This document shows positions 7,395 through 14,659 of a DNA stretch of 61,157 bases, piece by piece. The stretch is from CALLPQ01 sp039819545 (GTDB taxonomy: Bacteria; Pseudomonadota; Alphaproteobacteria; Caulobacterales; Parvularculaceae): positions 1 to 61,157 of the forward strand of contig JBCBRS010000015.1 in the NCBI GenBank assembly GCA_039819545.1, given 5' to 3'. Position 1 is the first letter of the stretch; the number at the start of each line of letters is the position of its first letter. The position numbers were made by a program, and so were the translations under genes. A model generated the notes under the pieces. It did not search any database. It was not told the origin of the DNA and was given only the letters and a program-made list of their open reading frames with translations.

Positions 7395-7637
7395 CTAACC
7401 AGCAATGTGTGAGAGTTTCAAAACGTCATTTTTGTTGAAGCTGCCGGTGCGCTGCCAGTTGCCGTCCTTGTCCTGATAGGATTTTGAGAAGGTGACCGAA
7501 TGATATTTGCCGTTCTGGCCTTCGTTCTCCCAGATGGAAGCGCGGATGTTGCCTGCATCTAGGCATTCCACAGGCTTGTCTTTTGTTTCAAGGTCTTGAT
7601 TTTCTAGGGTGTTTTGGGCTTCAGCTGTAGAGGACAT
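7395..7637 (-). CDS. Conserved small plasmid/ICE protein, apparently cut short by an amber codon
   Basis: An 80-residue protein of a family common on proteobacterial mobile elements, recognised by IRASIWENEGQNGKYHSVTF then SKSYQDKDGNWQRTGSFNKND. Its role is unknown. ATG 7637 is preferred over 7661 because AAGGAG precedes it. Translation ends at TAG 7395-7397 after LKLSHIAG. The same frame then continues for 18 sense codons (AYEKVNELEKERQYDLEK) to TGA at 7338-7340, and family members continue with a similar AYEYI-type helix here. A CAG-to-TAG change is therefore likely, making this a slightly truncated version. Confidence 0.78.
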   Translation of the reverse strand: MSSTAEAQNTLENQDLETKDKPVECLDAGNIRASIWENEGQNGKYHSVTFSKSYQDKDGNWQRTGSFNKNDVLKLSHIAG

Positions 7638-7730
7638 AATTTCTACTCCTTGGTAACGCAACTTTTACGATTTGGTCATTGAAATGAATAAATATTGAGA
7701 AAAGGTTTCTTTCGTCAAAAGGTGTTGTGT

Positions 7731-8279
7731 ATGACGAAACAGAGAAAAACAAAGCTTGTTGAAGCTAAAACTGAAATTGACCAATTCAGTGAACAGACGG
7801 ACGGGGATATTTATACTGCGTCTATCCGCCGTGAATATGGTTATCACGGCGTTTGGGCTTTCCTAAAATGGACAGCCATTAGCGGGGTCGTAAGCTGGCT
7901 TGGCTGGAATTTTTATTTTTATGATGGCGTATTGGCAGTGATAGCGCCGCTGGTTATTGGTTTTCTTGTTGGGATGAACAAAAAGCTTGAAGGCTTTTGG
8001 CACAGAATCGAGATCAACGATACGCAATTCATTATCAACAAAAAAGCCTACGCATTGGAACATTTGAAAATGTTCTGCGCATACGAAAAAGTACCATGGT
8101 ATAATCTTTATGCCTCTTACGGCGATGATGAATGCGAGATATTGATTGAACGCAATCTATTTGAAGTTGATCTGTTGAGACAAAAGCTTAATGCAGAAAT
8201 TGCAAAGCGTACTGACAAAGTTGAGCCTGTTAATGTGCCTGAAAATCCCGAAACAATGGGACGTGCGGCGGGGTTTTAG
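7731..8279 (+). CDS. Membrane protein, first of a paralogous pair
   Basis: About 182 residues from ATG 7731 (AAAGG upstream); a TTG at 7695 in frame is less likely. Layout: a charged N-terminus (EAKTEIDQFSEQTDGDIYTA), two hydrophobic helices near residues 45-90 (FLKWTAISGVVSWLGW and VLAVIAPLVIGFLVGM), a cytosolic strand-rich part with IEINDTQFIINKKAYAL, and a tail ending GRAAGF. The next gene has the same plan and the same kind of tail (RAAAF), so the two are old paralogues. I do not recognise the family; the post-membrane part resembles a small PH-like strand domain. It starts a three-gene rightward operon. Confidence 0.7.
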   Translation: MTKQRKTKLVEAKTEIDQFSEQTDGDIYTASIRREYGYHGVWAFLKWTAISGVVSWLGWNFYFYDGVLAVIAPLVIGFLVGMNKKLEGFWHRIEINDTQFIINKKAYALEHLKMFCAYEKVPWYNLYASYGDDECEILIERNLFEVDLLRQKLNAEIAKRTDKVEPVNVPENPETMGRAAGF

Positions 8280-8281
8280 CG

Positions 8282-8896
8282 ATGGCCAAACGGATTGATG
8301 CAAAATCAGAGATAAAAGGCTTTAAAGCTGAAACGGTTGATGGTGTGTTTACCGCCAAAATTCGCCAGATGCATGGGTATTCATGGCTGCCATGGATTTT
8401 AAGAGGCACAATTTTATTGCCGATCTTATTTTCAATAGGTTGGGTACTACGTCATACAATCCCATATGTTTTGGAAAATGGGGGGTCGGGTTTCAGCCCC
8501 GCAGGCTTTTTAAAAGGAGTCTTTTTCGTTGCTCTGCCCACATATGAAACATTTATAGTTTTTCTCGCTGGTGGGCTGTTAGGTCTTATTCTTGGAATTT
8601 TGTTTCCGAAAAAATTCAAACTCACCATTGATGATGGCAGCCTGACATTTCGTGGCAAATCCTATGCACTGGCCGATATTGGCCGTGTGCGGGTGCATCG
8701 GCAAAAAGGCGGAGCGTTTTGTTATGTCTGGGCAGATTATGGCCGCAGGGAAATGAACCTCAAAGTTTGGCGGTTTTTCCATGACGCCAGCAAATTACAA
8801 GAGCTGATATCTTCTGAAATTGAAAAACGGACCAAAAGGGACGTGGCCATTAATAATGACGATCTGGAAATGCAACATCGGGCTGCTGCTTTTTAA
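8282..8896 (+). CDS. Membrane protein, second of the paralogous pair
   Basis: A 204-residue protein starting two bases after the previous stop. It repeats the neighbour's order of elements: EIKGFKAETVDGVFTAKIR, two or three hydrophobic helices (ILRGTILLPILFSIGWVL and TFIVFLAGGLLGLILGILF), then LTIDDGSLTFRGKSYALADI, matching IEINDTQFIINKKAYALEHL of the first protein. It ends EMQHRAAAF. The strand pattern after the membrane part looks like a compact domain that could bind a ligand or partner. Function unknown. The tight spacing implies co-translation and perhaps a hetero-oligomer. Confidence 0.7.
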   Translation: MAKRIDAKSEIKGFKAETVDGVFTAKIRQMHGYSWLPWILRGTILLPILFSIGWVLRHTIPYVLENGGSGFSPAGFLKGVFFVALPTYETFIVFLAGGLLGLILGILFPKKFKLTIDDGSLTFRGKSYALADIGRVRVHRQKGGAFCYVWADYGRREMNLKVWRFFHDASKLQELISSEIEKRTKRDVAINNDDLEMQHRAAAF

Positions 8897-8906
8897 AAGG
8901 TGATTT

Positions 8907-9404
8907 ATGGCAGATTGGGAAAATTATAAGCTCAAAAACAAAGGCCGAGCGCACAATGATTTTAATATGGAAGCTGACCGCGAAGCCAGAGAAGAAGCCT
9001 TTAAGCATCATGAGGAGGCTTGGCACAATCAAAAATCACCAGAGGAAATAGAGCTTGAGAAATGGCAAAACTGGCAAGCCGAGTTGGCGAAAAAGGTGGA
9101 TGCGCAAAAGGCCCTGGAGGATGAAAAAGACCTCATCCGCAATGATCAAATCGATCCTAACGGAGTGCATCCCACACAGGATTTCATCGAAGAATGTGTG
9201 GGTGCGGAACGGCGCAGCGATCATGAAATCATGCAGCAAGCCCAAAAAGAACTGGCCACCGAAATCCGCCAAGAGCGCGAAATGAAAGCCAGCATCGAGG
9301 CCCACAATGCCGACATTGAACGCCAAAAACGGATAGCGGAGAAAAGCGAAGAATTACGGATCAAATTTGAGCGTGATCGAATGAATGAGCGGGGTTTAGG
9401 CTGA
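8907..9404 (+). CDS. Highly charged coiled-coil protein, third gene of the membrane cassette
   Basis: A 165-residue soluble protein, almost wholly helical by composition. It has long Glu/Lys/Arg/Gln runs (REAREEAFKHHEEAW, IELEKWQNWQAELAKKVDAQ, EIRQEREMKASIEAHN) and no hydrophobic segment. AAAAGG with good spacing precedes ATG 8907, and it begins ten bases after the second membrane gene. No family recognised. Given its place it may be a cytoplasmic partner of the two membrane proteins. Confidence 0.65.
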   Translation: MADWENYKLKNKGRAHNDFNMEADREAREEAFKHHEEAWHNQKSPEEIELEKWQNWQAELAKKVDAQKALEDEKDLIRNDQIDPNGVHPTQDFIEECVGAERRSDHEIMQQAQKELATEIRQEREMKASIEAHNADIERQKRIAEKSEELRIKFERDRMNERGLG

Positions 9405-9414
9405 TGACTGAAAA

Positions 9415-9957
9415 TCACGAACGAAGACGTTTAAATTCTTTTTCAAGCATGCCCTCAGTGATACCATATTTTTCATAGATCGGTTTGACCAAAGTATCGA
9501 GCGCTTCGTCAGCATTTTGGAAAGTGGCGATTGCATTTTCACAGCAGCCAATCATTTCTTTCCTGCCATGCGTAGACAAAAACTGATCCGCATATTCTCT
9601 AAAAAACGCATGGGCAAGCATGTTGCGCACTCGGTTTGCTTCGCAAAGTCGTTCAATCAGGTTATTAGGAATATTTTTGATATCACTCAACGCTCGCACG
9701 AGTTTCCCGAACGTTTTTGAAAATTCGCTCTCATAATATTCATCGACGGAAGTTTCCCAACTTTGTCTATGAGCGAAATCTTTTGCCGATGGAAGCATTG
9801 TGAAACCCATGAGGGCGTTCACCATGCCATGCTCAAGCGTCTGGGCAGTGTACATCGCCAAGCCGTAACGGGCGTAAACCTCACGGATTTGGATCGCGTC
9901 ATCATCACCATCGTCAGGCCAAATCGTGCCGGGCAGCAAACCGTCGTGATTTTCCAT
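9415..9957 (-). CDS. HEPN-like protein of unknown function
   Basis: A 180-residue, helix-rich protein. The segment EANRVRNMLAHAFFREYAD contains Arg111-x4-His116 (RNMLAH), matching the Rx4-6H motif of HEPN domains, many of which are RNases in toxin and anti-phage systems. The N-terminal AMYTAQTLEHGMVNALMGF also fits a HEPN-style first helix pair. The match is only motif-level. It lies tail-to-tail with the coiled-coil gene. No partner antitoxin (such as MNT) is adjacent, so a self-standing or housekeeping role is equally possible. Confidence 0.55.
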   Translation of the reverse strand: MENHDGLLPGTIWPDDGDDDAIQIREVYARYGLAMYTAQTLEHGMVNALMGFTMLPSAKDFAHRQSWETSVDEYYESEFSKTFGKLVRALSDIKNIPNNLIERLCEANRVRNMLAHAFFREYADQFLSTHGRKEMIGCCENAIATFQNADEALDTLVKPIYEKYGITEGMLEKEFKRLRS

Positions 9958-10330
9958 TAATTGTTTCTTTGATATCTTCTTGGACTACAACGCAAACAAA
10001 TACGTCCCGCCTAGCAGCACTTTATCGCTAATACTGCCAATTTGAACAAAAATCAGTCACAAAAAATTCAAACTGTGAAAATATGAACGATTCGAAGGCT
10101 TTAACTGTCGCGCACGGCTGAATAATCCAAAGACCACAAGATATGCCCTTGTTTCGCCCGATTTTGCACTAAATATAGTATGGTGGTACTCGCGAGACCT
10201 TAGTGAGAGGGAATAAATGATAATCATAAATATCAAAATCCCGTTGGAGAAGGCGATATCCTAAGCACATGTGTGGCTAAATATATTTTGAAGCATGAAA
10301 AATGATTTGGGTTGAAAGGGAGCGAAAATC
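9958..10330. other. Non-coding 373-bp stretch
   Basis: No gene of normal size. The only suggestive item is a 15-codon mini-ORF at 10217-10264 (ATG to TAA) preceded by GAGAGGG; it is too short to claim. The right end carries the ribosome binding site (GGGAG) of the gene at 10,331. The base composition is AT-rich. Confidence 0.6.
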
Positions 10331-10681
10331 ATGAATATTCGTCCGTTATGTACCGGATTTGTATTTCAATTTCTATTGACAGTACTATGCATATACACCT
10401 TGGCGCCATATATTGAAAAAAATACCGATTTAGAAAATAATGAAGCAGAGATAGTAGCTTTTGGCGCAGAAAAGCTAGCAGCAACCTCATTCGAACATCG
10501 TAGTAAAATTTGGACTGGATTTATACATATGTGGAGGTCCGGTCTGTATTTCTTTACACTAGTTGTTTCTGCGATTATGGCGGTTATAACCGAATTTACA
10601 TTATTCGGACACAAGCTTGCTGAAACTGGCCAATCATTATCTAGGCGTAGAAATTTGATTTCAGATTTCGACGTTTGCTAG
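10331..10681 (+). CDS. Small two-helix membrane protein
   Basis: A 116-residue protein with a first hydrophobic helix at about 8-27 (TGFVFQFLLTVLCIYTLAP), an acidic outside or periplasmic segment (EKNTDLENNEAEIVAFGAEK), and a second helix at about 70-90 (GLYFFTLVVSAIMAVITEF) followed by a basic tail (SLSRRRNL). GGGAG lies about nine bases before the ATG. I do not recognise a family. It is AT-rich and convergent with the 58-residue gene just downstream. Confidence 0.5.
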   Translation: MNIRPLCTGFVFQFLLTVLCIYTLAPYIEKNTDLENNEAEIVAFGAEKLAATSFEHRSKIWTGFIHMWRSGLYFFTLVVSAIMAVITEFTLFGHKLAETGQSLSRRRNLISDFDVC

Positions 10682-10684
10682 TGA

Positions 10685-10861
10685 TTATGCAATTAATTTC
10701 TTTGTTCCGTAAAATGTTGCTAACCCTGCCGTAAAAGTCGTGGCAAACGAAGTTGTGAAGCCAACATCATGTTGGCGCAGAACAAGGTAGGTTAATGTCA
10801 TAACAATAACGTCGGCGATAGTCGCCATAACAAAAGATATCGGAGTAAATTTTTTCTTCAT
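10685..10861 (-). CDS. 58-residue membrane micropeptide
   Basis: An open frame from ATG 10861 to TAA 10685-10687, encoding MKKKFTPISFVMATIADV followed by IVMTLTYLVL, a short polar turn (RQHDVGFTTSF) and a second hydrophobic part ending TFYGTKKLIA. The positively charged N-terminus, two apolar helices and Lys at the end are what a small inner-membrane protein would show. There is no obvious ribosome binding site; instead a perfect 14-bp palindrome lies directly upstream. It ends three bases beyond the neighbouring convergent stop, so the strip would otherwise be empty. Confidence 0.45.
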   Translation of the reverse strand: MKKKFTPISFVMATIADVIVMTLTYLVLRQHDVGFTTSFATTFTAGLATFYGTKKLIA

Positions 10862-10864
10862 ATA

Positions 10865-10878
10865 ATCTGTATACAGAT
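10865..10878. promoter_or_regulatory. Perfect 14-bp palindrome before the micropeptide gene
   Basis: ATCTGTATACAGAT is fully self-complementary and begins three bases upstream of the start codon at 10861. It could be an operator overlapping the promoter or start, or the footprint of an element-encoded repressor. Confidence 0.4.
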
Positions 10879-10912
10879 ATTAATTATATTGTGCAAGAAA
10901 TATTTATCTCAC

Positions 10913-11716
10913 CTACCGCAAATCGCGCTCCATCTCGGGCGTAAAAAACTTTTCATTTCGGCGTTTGCGTTTGCTGGGGCCCCAATAGAGGCGGTTGTTG
11001 CCGACGACGAATAGGCCGAAGGCTTTCATGACTTCGAGGGCGGTGACGAAGTTGCGGGTTTCTTCGCGGGGGATGACGGTGCGCACTTCGTCATTGGCGG
11101 GCACGCGGGCGTCGTCTCGCTGGTCGCGTAATCGGTCGATCTCACTTTGCAGACGGTCATATTCGCGGCGGTCGCCGATTTCGCGGTCTCGCTTGCGGGC
11201 ATTGATCGGGTTGTTTTCATCATCAAAGTGGCGGCCCGCATCGCGCAAGGTCTCCTCGGTTCGGGGGACACCATCATTCCGGTCGATGATCGCTTGTTGC
11301 TGGCTTTGCAAGTCTGCGATTCGTTCCTGGGCGGTGCCTGCATCAATCTGGGCTGTCTCGATTTCATTCCCGGCAAGATCAATCTGATCGAGTAAGAATG
11401 TTTGCGTCGCATAGATGTTCACGCCAACCGCGAATGCGCCGATGCCGAGTGCCATCAGGGCTTTGGCGTAGGTGCCGCGCCCTACCAACCGGCCCGCATG
11501 GGGCAACATGAACAGGGCCGTCAATTCAAACCCCGACGCGAGGGCCACATTGGCCACGCGTTGTTCCACCGTTTCGGCAATGGCATACCAGCCGGAAACA
11601 TTCATATAGGCGCTCGCCCCAACCACCAGGAAAACCCCGGCGGCAAGTCCGATCTGACTGATATTGAAGTTTCCGCGTGCTCTGCCCTTTCTGCCTGCCA
11701 CGATGCCCCCTTTCAT
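10913..11716 (-). CDS. Membrane-anchored coiled-coil protein
   Basis: A 267-residue protein with a basic start (AGRKGRARGN) and three hydrophobic helices at about 20-45, 55-75 and 83-108 (LAAGVFLVVGASAYMNVSG, ALASGFELTALFMLPHAG and ALGIGAFAVGVNIYATQTF). A long charged coiled coil follows (about 110-205: ERIADLQSQQQAIIDRND ... DRLQSEIDRLRDQRDDAR), then a C-terminal patch VMKAFGLFVVGNNRLYWGPS. Similar proteins occur on alphaproteobacterial plasmids and phages, with no function assigned. GC content is high, so it belongs to the element backbone rather than the AT-rich cargo. Confidence 0.65.
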   Translation of the reverse strand: MKGGIVAGRKGRARGNFNISQIGLAAGVFLVVGASAYMNVSGWYAIAETVEQRVANVALASGFELTALFMLPHAGRLVGRGTYAKALMALGIGAFAVGVNIYATQTFLLDQIDLAGNEIETAQIDAGTAQERIADLQSQQQAIIDRNDGVPRTEETLRDAGRHFDDENNPINARKRDREIGDRREYDRLQSEIDRLRDQRDDARVPANDEVRTVIPREETRNFVTALEVMKAFGLFVVGNNRLYWGPSKRKRRNEKFFTPEMERDLR

Positions 11717-11968
11717 CCTTATGCTAACAAATTGGCATAATCAGAAAAGCACCACGCCATAGCTATCCACAGAATTTCAAAACCGAACCCGGTTTTCGGC
11801 TCACTCAGTAACTAACTAACCTGTCTTACCCTGCCGTTCTCGTTCCTCCCTGCCGAAAACCGCACATCGCCTTGCCCAAACTATGAGGTAAAATCGCAAA
11901 ATTTGGCTTTGTGGCGTGACCATGATGATAAAATCAGCCACGGCTCTTGGGAGGATATTCGAAAAAGC

Positions 11969-11997
11969 TTGACGTAGTTACGTTTTGTAACTACAAT
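11969..11997 (+). promoter_or_regulatory. Promoter and operator of brnTA
   Basis: TTGACG (11969-11974) and TACAAT (11992-11997) with 17-bp spacing, 21 bases before the brnT ATG. The spacer and the edge of the -10 box form the inverted repeat TAGTTAC-GTTTT-GTAACTA (11975-11993), an ideal site for repression by the BrnA/BrnT complex. Confidence 0.75.
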
Positions 11998-12018
11998 TTG
12001 ATAAAGAAATGGAATTGA

Positions 12019-12291
12019 ATGTTCGAATGGGACGACGAGAAGAACCTCGCCAATATCGAAAAGCATGGGATTGATTTTGATACGGCCAAGCGCATTTTTG
12101 AAGGTCAGACTTTGACCATTATAGATGACCGCTTTGACTATGGCGAAGTCCGTGAAATATCGATTGGCATGGTTGATGGTATTGCCATTTTAACCGTGGC
12201 GCATACGGACAGAGAAGACAAAATAAGGATCATCTCAGCAAGGCGCGCAAACCAGAAAGAAAGGGCACGTTATGAGCAAGAAATACTCTAA
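12019..12291 (+). CDS. brnT: BrnT-family ribonuclease toxin
   Basis: A 90-residue toxin of the BrnT family, RelE-like ribonucleases that stop translation. The family opening is FEWDDEKNLANIEKHGIDFDTAKRIF in overlapping motifs, then GEVREISIGMVDGIAILTVAHTDR and the catalytic-region strand IRIISARRANQKERARYE. The gene is followed by brnA with a 20-base overlap. Its promoter holds an inverted repeat, fitting autoregulation. On a mobile element it would serve as an addiction module or a phage-defence toxin. Confidence 0.93.
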   Translation: MFEWDDEKNLANIEKHGIDFDTAKRIFEGQTLTIIDDRFDYGEVREISIGMVDGIAILTVAHTDREDKIRIISARRANQKERARYEQEIL

Positions 12292-12538
12292 AGCATTACC
12301 GCCCAAAGAAATTGCGGCGATGTCTGATACTGACATTGATTACAGCGATATTCCGGAATTGGATGAAGATATCTGGAAGAAAGCAAAAGTGGTTGAGCCC
12401 CGTGCTAAAAAGGCGGTTACAATACGCTATGATCATGATGTGCTGGAGTGGTTTAAGGCACAGGGCAAAGGCTATCAAACGCGCATGAATGCTGTGTTGC
12501 GTGCTTATATTGAGGCACAGCAAAAAGAAGTGCGTTAA
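12272..12538 (+). CDS. brnA: BrnA antitoxin
   Basis: An 88-residue antitoxin. The N-terminal half is flexible and acidic (SDTDIDYSDIPELDEDIWKK), for binding the toxin. The C-terminal half is a ribbon-helix-helix DNA-binding domain (KKAVTIRYDHDVLEWFKAQG, then YQTRMNAVLRAYIEAQ), as in BrnA. AAAGG lies upstream of ATG 12272, inside brnT. Its stop overlaps that of the convergent recombinase gene by four bases. Confidence 0.93.
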   Translation: MSKKYSKALPPKEIAAMSDTDIDYSDIPELDEDIWKKAKVVEPRAKKAVTIRYDHDVLEWFKAQGKGYQTRMNAVLRAYIEAQQKEVR

Positions 12539-13122
12539 TTCCACATCCGCGCGACAATCTCCGCCTGCTCTTGGCCCATGGCGTTGGCATAAATGGCCGT
12601 TGTCGATAGGTCGGCGTGTCCCATAAGATGCTGCAAGATATTGAGCGGCACTCCGGCGGTGATGGCCGCGATACCGTATCCATGGCGCAAGCCCTTTGGG
12701 CAGCGATGGGGACCGGGCGGAATGCCTGCGGCCTTCATGATCCCGGTGATGATTTCCCACCCGTAATGGCGGTGCCATGGCCACAGCCGCGCTTGCCGTT
12801 GCCTCGGTCTGGCTTGCCGGGCTTTGATAGAAAAGGTCCGCTCCAAACTATCCGCGAAGGCAGGCGGAACCGGTATGGTTCGATAGATGTCATCGCGTCG
12901 CTTTTTGAGGGACCGAATGGTGATCCGCGCCTGCGATACCTCAATCCGCTCGGGCACGACTTCCAGGGCTTCGGATATTCGGCAACCGGTAAAGTGCAGG
13001 AACTCGGCAAAGGCCCGCTTTTCCGGCGGCAAGTCCGCTGCGGCTGTCAAGAATTTGTCACGTTCCTCGGCGTTCAGATAAAGCCGTTGTCCGTTGATGT
13101 TGAAAAGCCGCATCTCACTCAT
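12535..13122 (-). CDS. Short tyrosine recombinase, plasmid type
   Basis: About 195 residues. It lacks most of the N-terminal SAM-like core-binding domain and begins near NINGQRLYLNAEERDKFL. The catalytic set is visible: Arg in FTGCRISEAL, a β-strand Lys region (IRSLKKRRDD), His-x-x-Arg as KGLRHGYG, His in LMGHADLS and the Tyr in TTAIYANAMG. Short recombinases of this kind are common on alphaproteobacterial plasmids, where they may resolve multimers. Start uncertain: ATG 13122 fits the family, while ATG 13176 lengthens it by 18 residues. It is distinct from the integrase beside the tRNA. Confidence 0.8.
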   Translation of the reverse strand: MSEMRLFNINGQRLYLNAEERDKFLTAAADLPPEKRAFAEFLHFTGCRISEALEVVPERIEVSQARITIRSLKKRRDDIYRTIPVPPAFADSLERTFSIKARQARPRQRQARLWPWHRHYGWEIITGIMKAAGIPPGPHRCPKGLRHGYGIAAITAGVPLNILQHLMGHADLSTTAIYANAMGQEQAEIVARMWN

Positions 13123-13251
13123 AGCGAACAGTATGCTGGCGAAATGTGATCGGATCGAGCGTTTACCATCTTCCATCCACAGGAATTTTGTGGTGGTATC
13201 TTGTCTCGGACAATTGGGCAGCGAACACTATTGGTAATTTTGGGGTGCGAA

Positions 13252-14532
13252 ATGGCAAATTCGCAAATATCAAAAGTCAAGTTTGATATAATTGATTTCA
13301 TTGACATCAACGGACTATTAAGTACACTGCTAGCCGGAACACTTGTTTTTTCGATCATTTGCACGACCAGTTACTTGAGTTATATTAATGTAAATTTACT
13401 GAAATTAATAAATATTAGTGATTATTTCTCTTTTTCCGTCATATTTTTACTTCCATATTTCTATTCTTTCATAATAATCATGTTTGGCATTTGGTTTTCG
13501 ATGCAATCATCTCAATTTATATTTTTGCGAAGCTTACCACTTCATCCCTATTATAGTAAAGAACGTTCAAAAACTTTAACTTCTCAAAATGGTAGCACTT
13601 CCCAAACTAATACCACTACTTTTTTCAGAGCTATCGCAGAAATTTCCGATGACGACATCTCAGATGCAAAAAAAATCATTAGAAATCGCGATATCATATT
13701 GAAGCCTGATGGTACAAAATTTTCACTTGTACGGAGAAAACGGAGCCGGGCCGATTATTTCTATATAATTGCTCTGATTTTTTTTATTCCTTATGTTCAA
13801 TTTATATATTTAATTAGTGAAGGATTTCCTTGGATAGTATTTTCACTAATTGTAAAGTATGCAGCTGTTTTGATGTTTTCTGTTTTTTTAATTTCTGATA
13901 TTCGTGCATACATTGTGTTAAATGACGGAAATATAAAAATCGCCAATCAGTTTAATCGATTGCCTGAAAATTCAAGAAAATTATATTGGAATTTGGCAGA
14001 TAGTGTAAAAGAAAAAAATAAAAATGTTATTAATGTAACTTTTGTTGTGATATTCTTGCTAGGTCTTGTCGAACTCGGAGGTCGTCAAGGCGAAATGGTA
14101 GCCTTTAGTGATATTGAAGAGATAATCATATCTCCTGATATATCAGCCTATAAATCAATAGACGATTATAAATTTAATGCAGATTCAACAGTTAGAGAAG
14201 CAGACTTCAACGTTCTCCGCCAAATCGATAAAGGTGTCATTTTATTCGATCGAAACTCTGCTGAAGTAGTTTTTTTTGGAGAGGAAGGACGTTTTTATCT
14301 AAAATTTTCTTCCTCTATTTCGAAAATATTGGCAGAATCTGAAAAAAAGGAGACTTTAATAAAAAAATCGTATTTCTGTCTACATAAGAGAGGGTTACCA
14401 TTTCAACTGAATATTCCATACTTATTGAATATTGAACCCCAGTGTAAAAAAAGTCTCTATAAGACTTATCGCGCCACCTTTGAACCTGTAAATCAAATTG
14501 ATGATGAAAAATTGAACCTAGAACGAAAGTAG
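13252..14532 (+). CDS. AT-rich multi-helix membrane protein of unknown function
   Basis: About 426 residues from ATG 13252; an in-frame TTG at 13201 is less likely. Hydrophobic helices lie near residues 25-45 (LLSTLLAGTLVFSIICTTSY), 65-85, 175-200 (YFYIIALIFFIPYVQFIYL), 210-230 and 280-297 (VINVTFVVIFLLGLVEL). The last 130 residues are soluble and hydrophilic. Base composition is far more AT-rich than any other gene here and codon use differs to match, so it is a recent foreign gene. It sits between two recombinase genes, the usual spot for cargo. No family recognised. Confidence 0.65.
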   Translation: MANSQISKVKFDIIDFIDINGLLSTLLAGTLVFSIICTTSYLSYINVNLLKLINISDYFSFSVIFLLPYFYSFIIIMFGIWFSMQSSQFIFLRSLPLHPYYSKERSKTLTSQNGSTSQTNTTTFFRAIAEISDDDISDAKKIIRNRDIILKPDGTKFSLVRRKRSRADYFYIIALIFFIPYVQFIYLISEGFPWIVFSLIVKYAAVLMFSVFLISDIRAYIVLNDGNIKIANQFNRLPENSRKLYWNLADSVKEKNKNVINVTFVVIFLLGLVELGGRQGEMVAFSDIEEIIISPDISAYKSIDDYKFNADSTVREADFNVLRQIDKGVILFDRNSAEVVFFGEEGRFYLKFSSSISKILAESEKKETLIKKSYFCLHKRGLPFQLNIPYLLNIEPQCKKSLYKTYRATFEPVNQIDDEKLNLERK

Positions 14533-14659
14533 TTGCAACAATTGAAATATTGATAAAAAGTACAACGGTGTCTTTGTCAAATGCAAATTTGTTAAAGTTA
14601 TTTGATGTATATCCCATATAATTACGTTAACATATTATCAATCTTTATAAAAACGTTTT

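Noticed and set aside
10217..10264. A 15-codon mini-ORF with a GAGAGGG ribosome binding site
   Set aside because: Too short to distinguish from chance, with no leader-peptide or attenuator structure.
14315..14617. A 100-codon leftward frame over the end of the AT-rich membrane gene
   Set aside because: It lies antisense to a better frame, has low-complexity AT-rich content and no plausible start signal.
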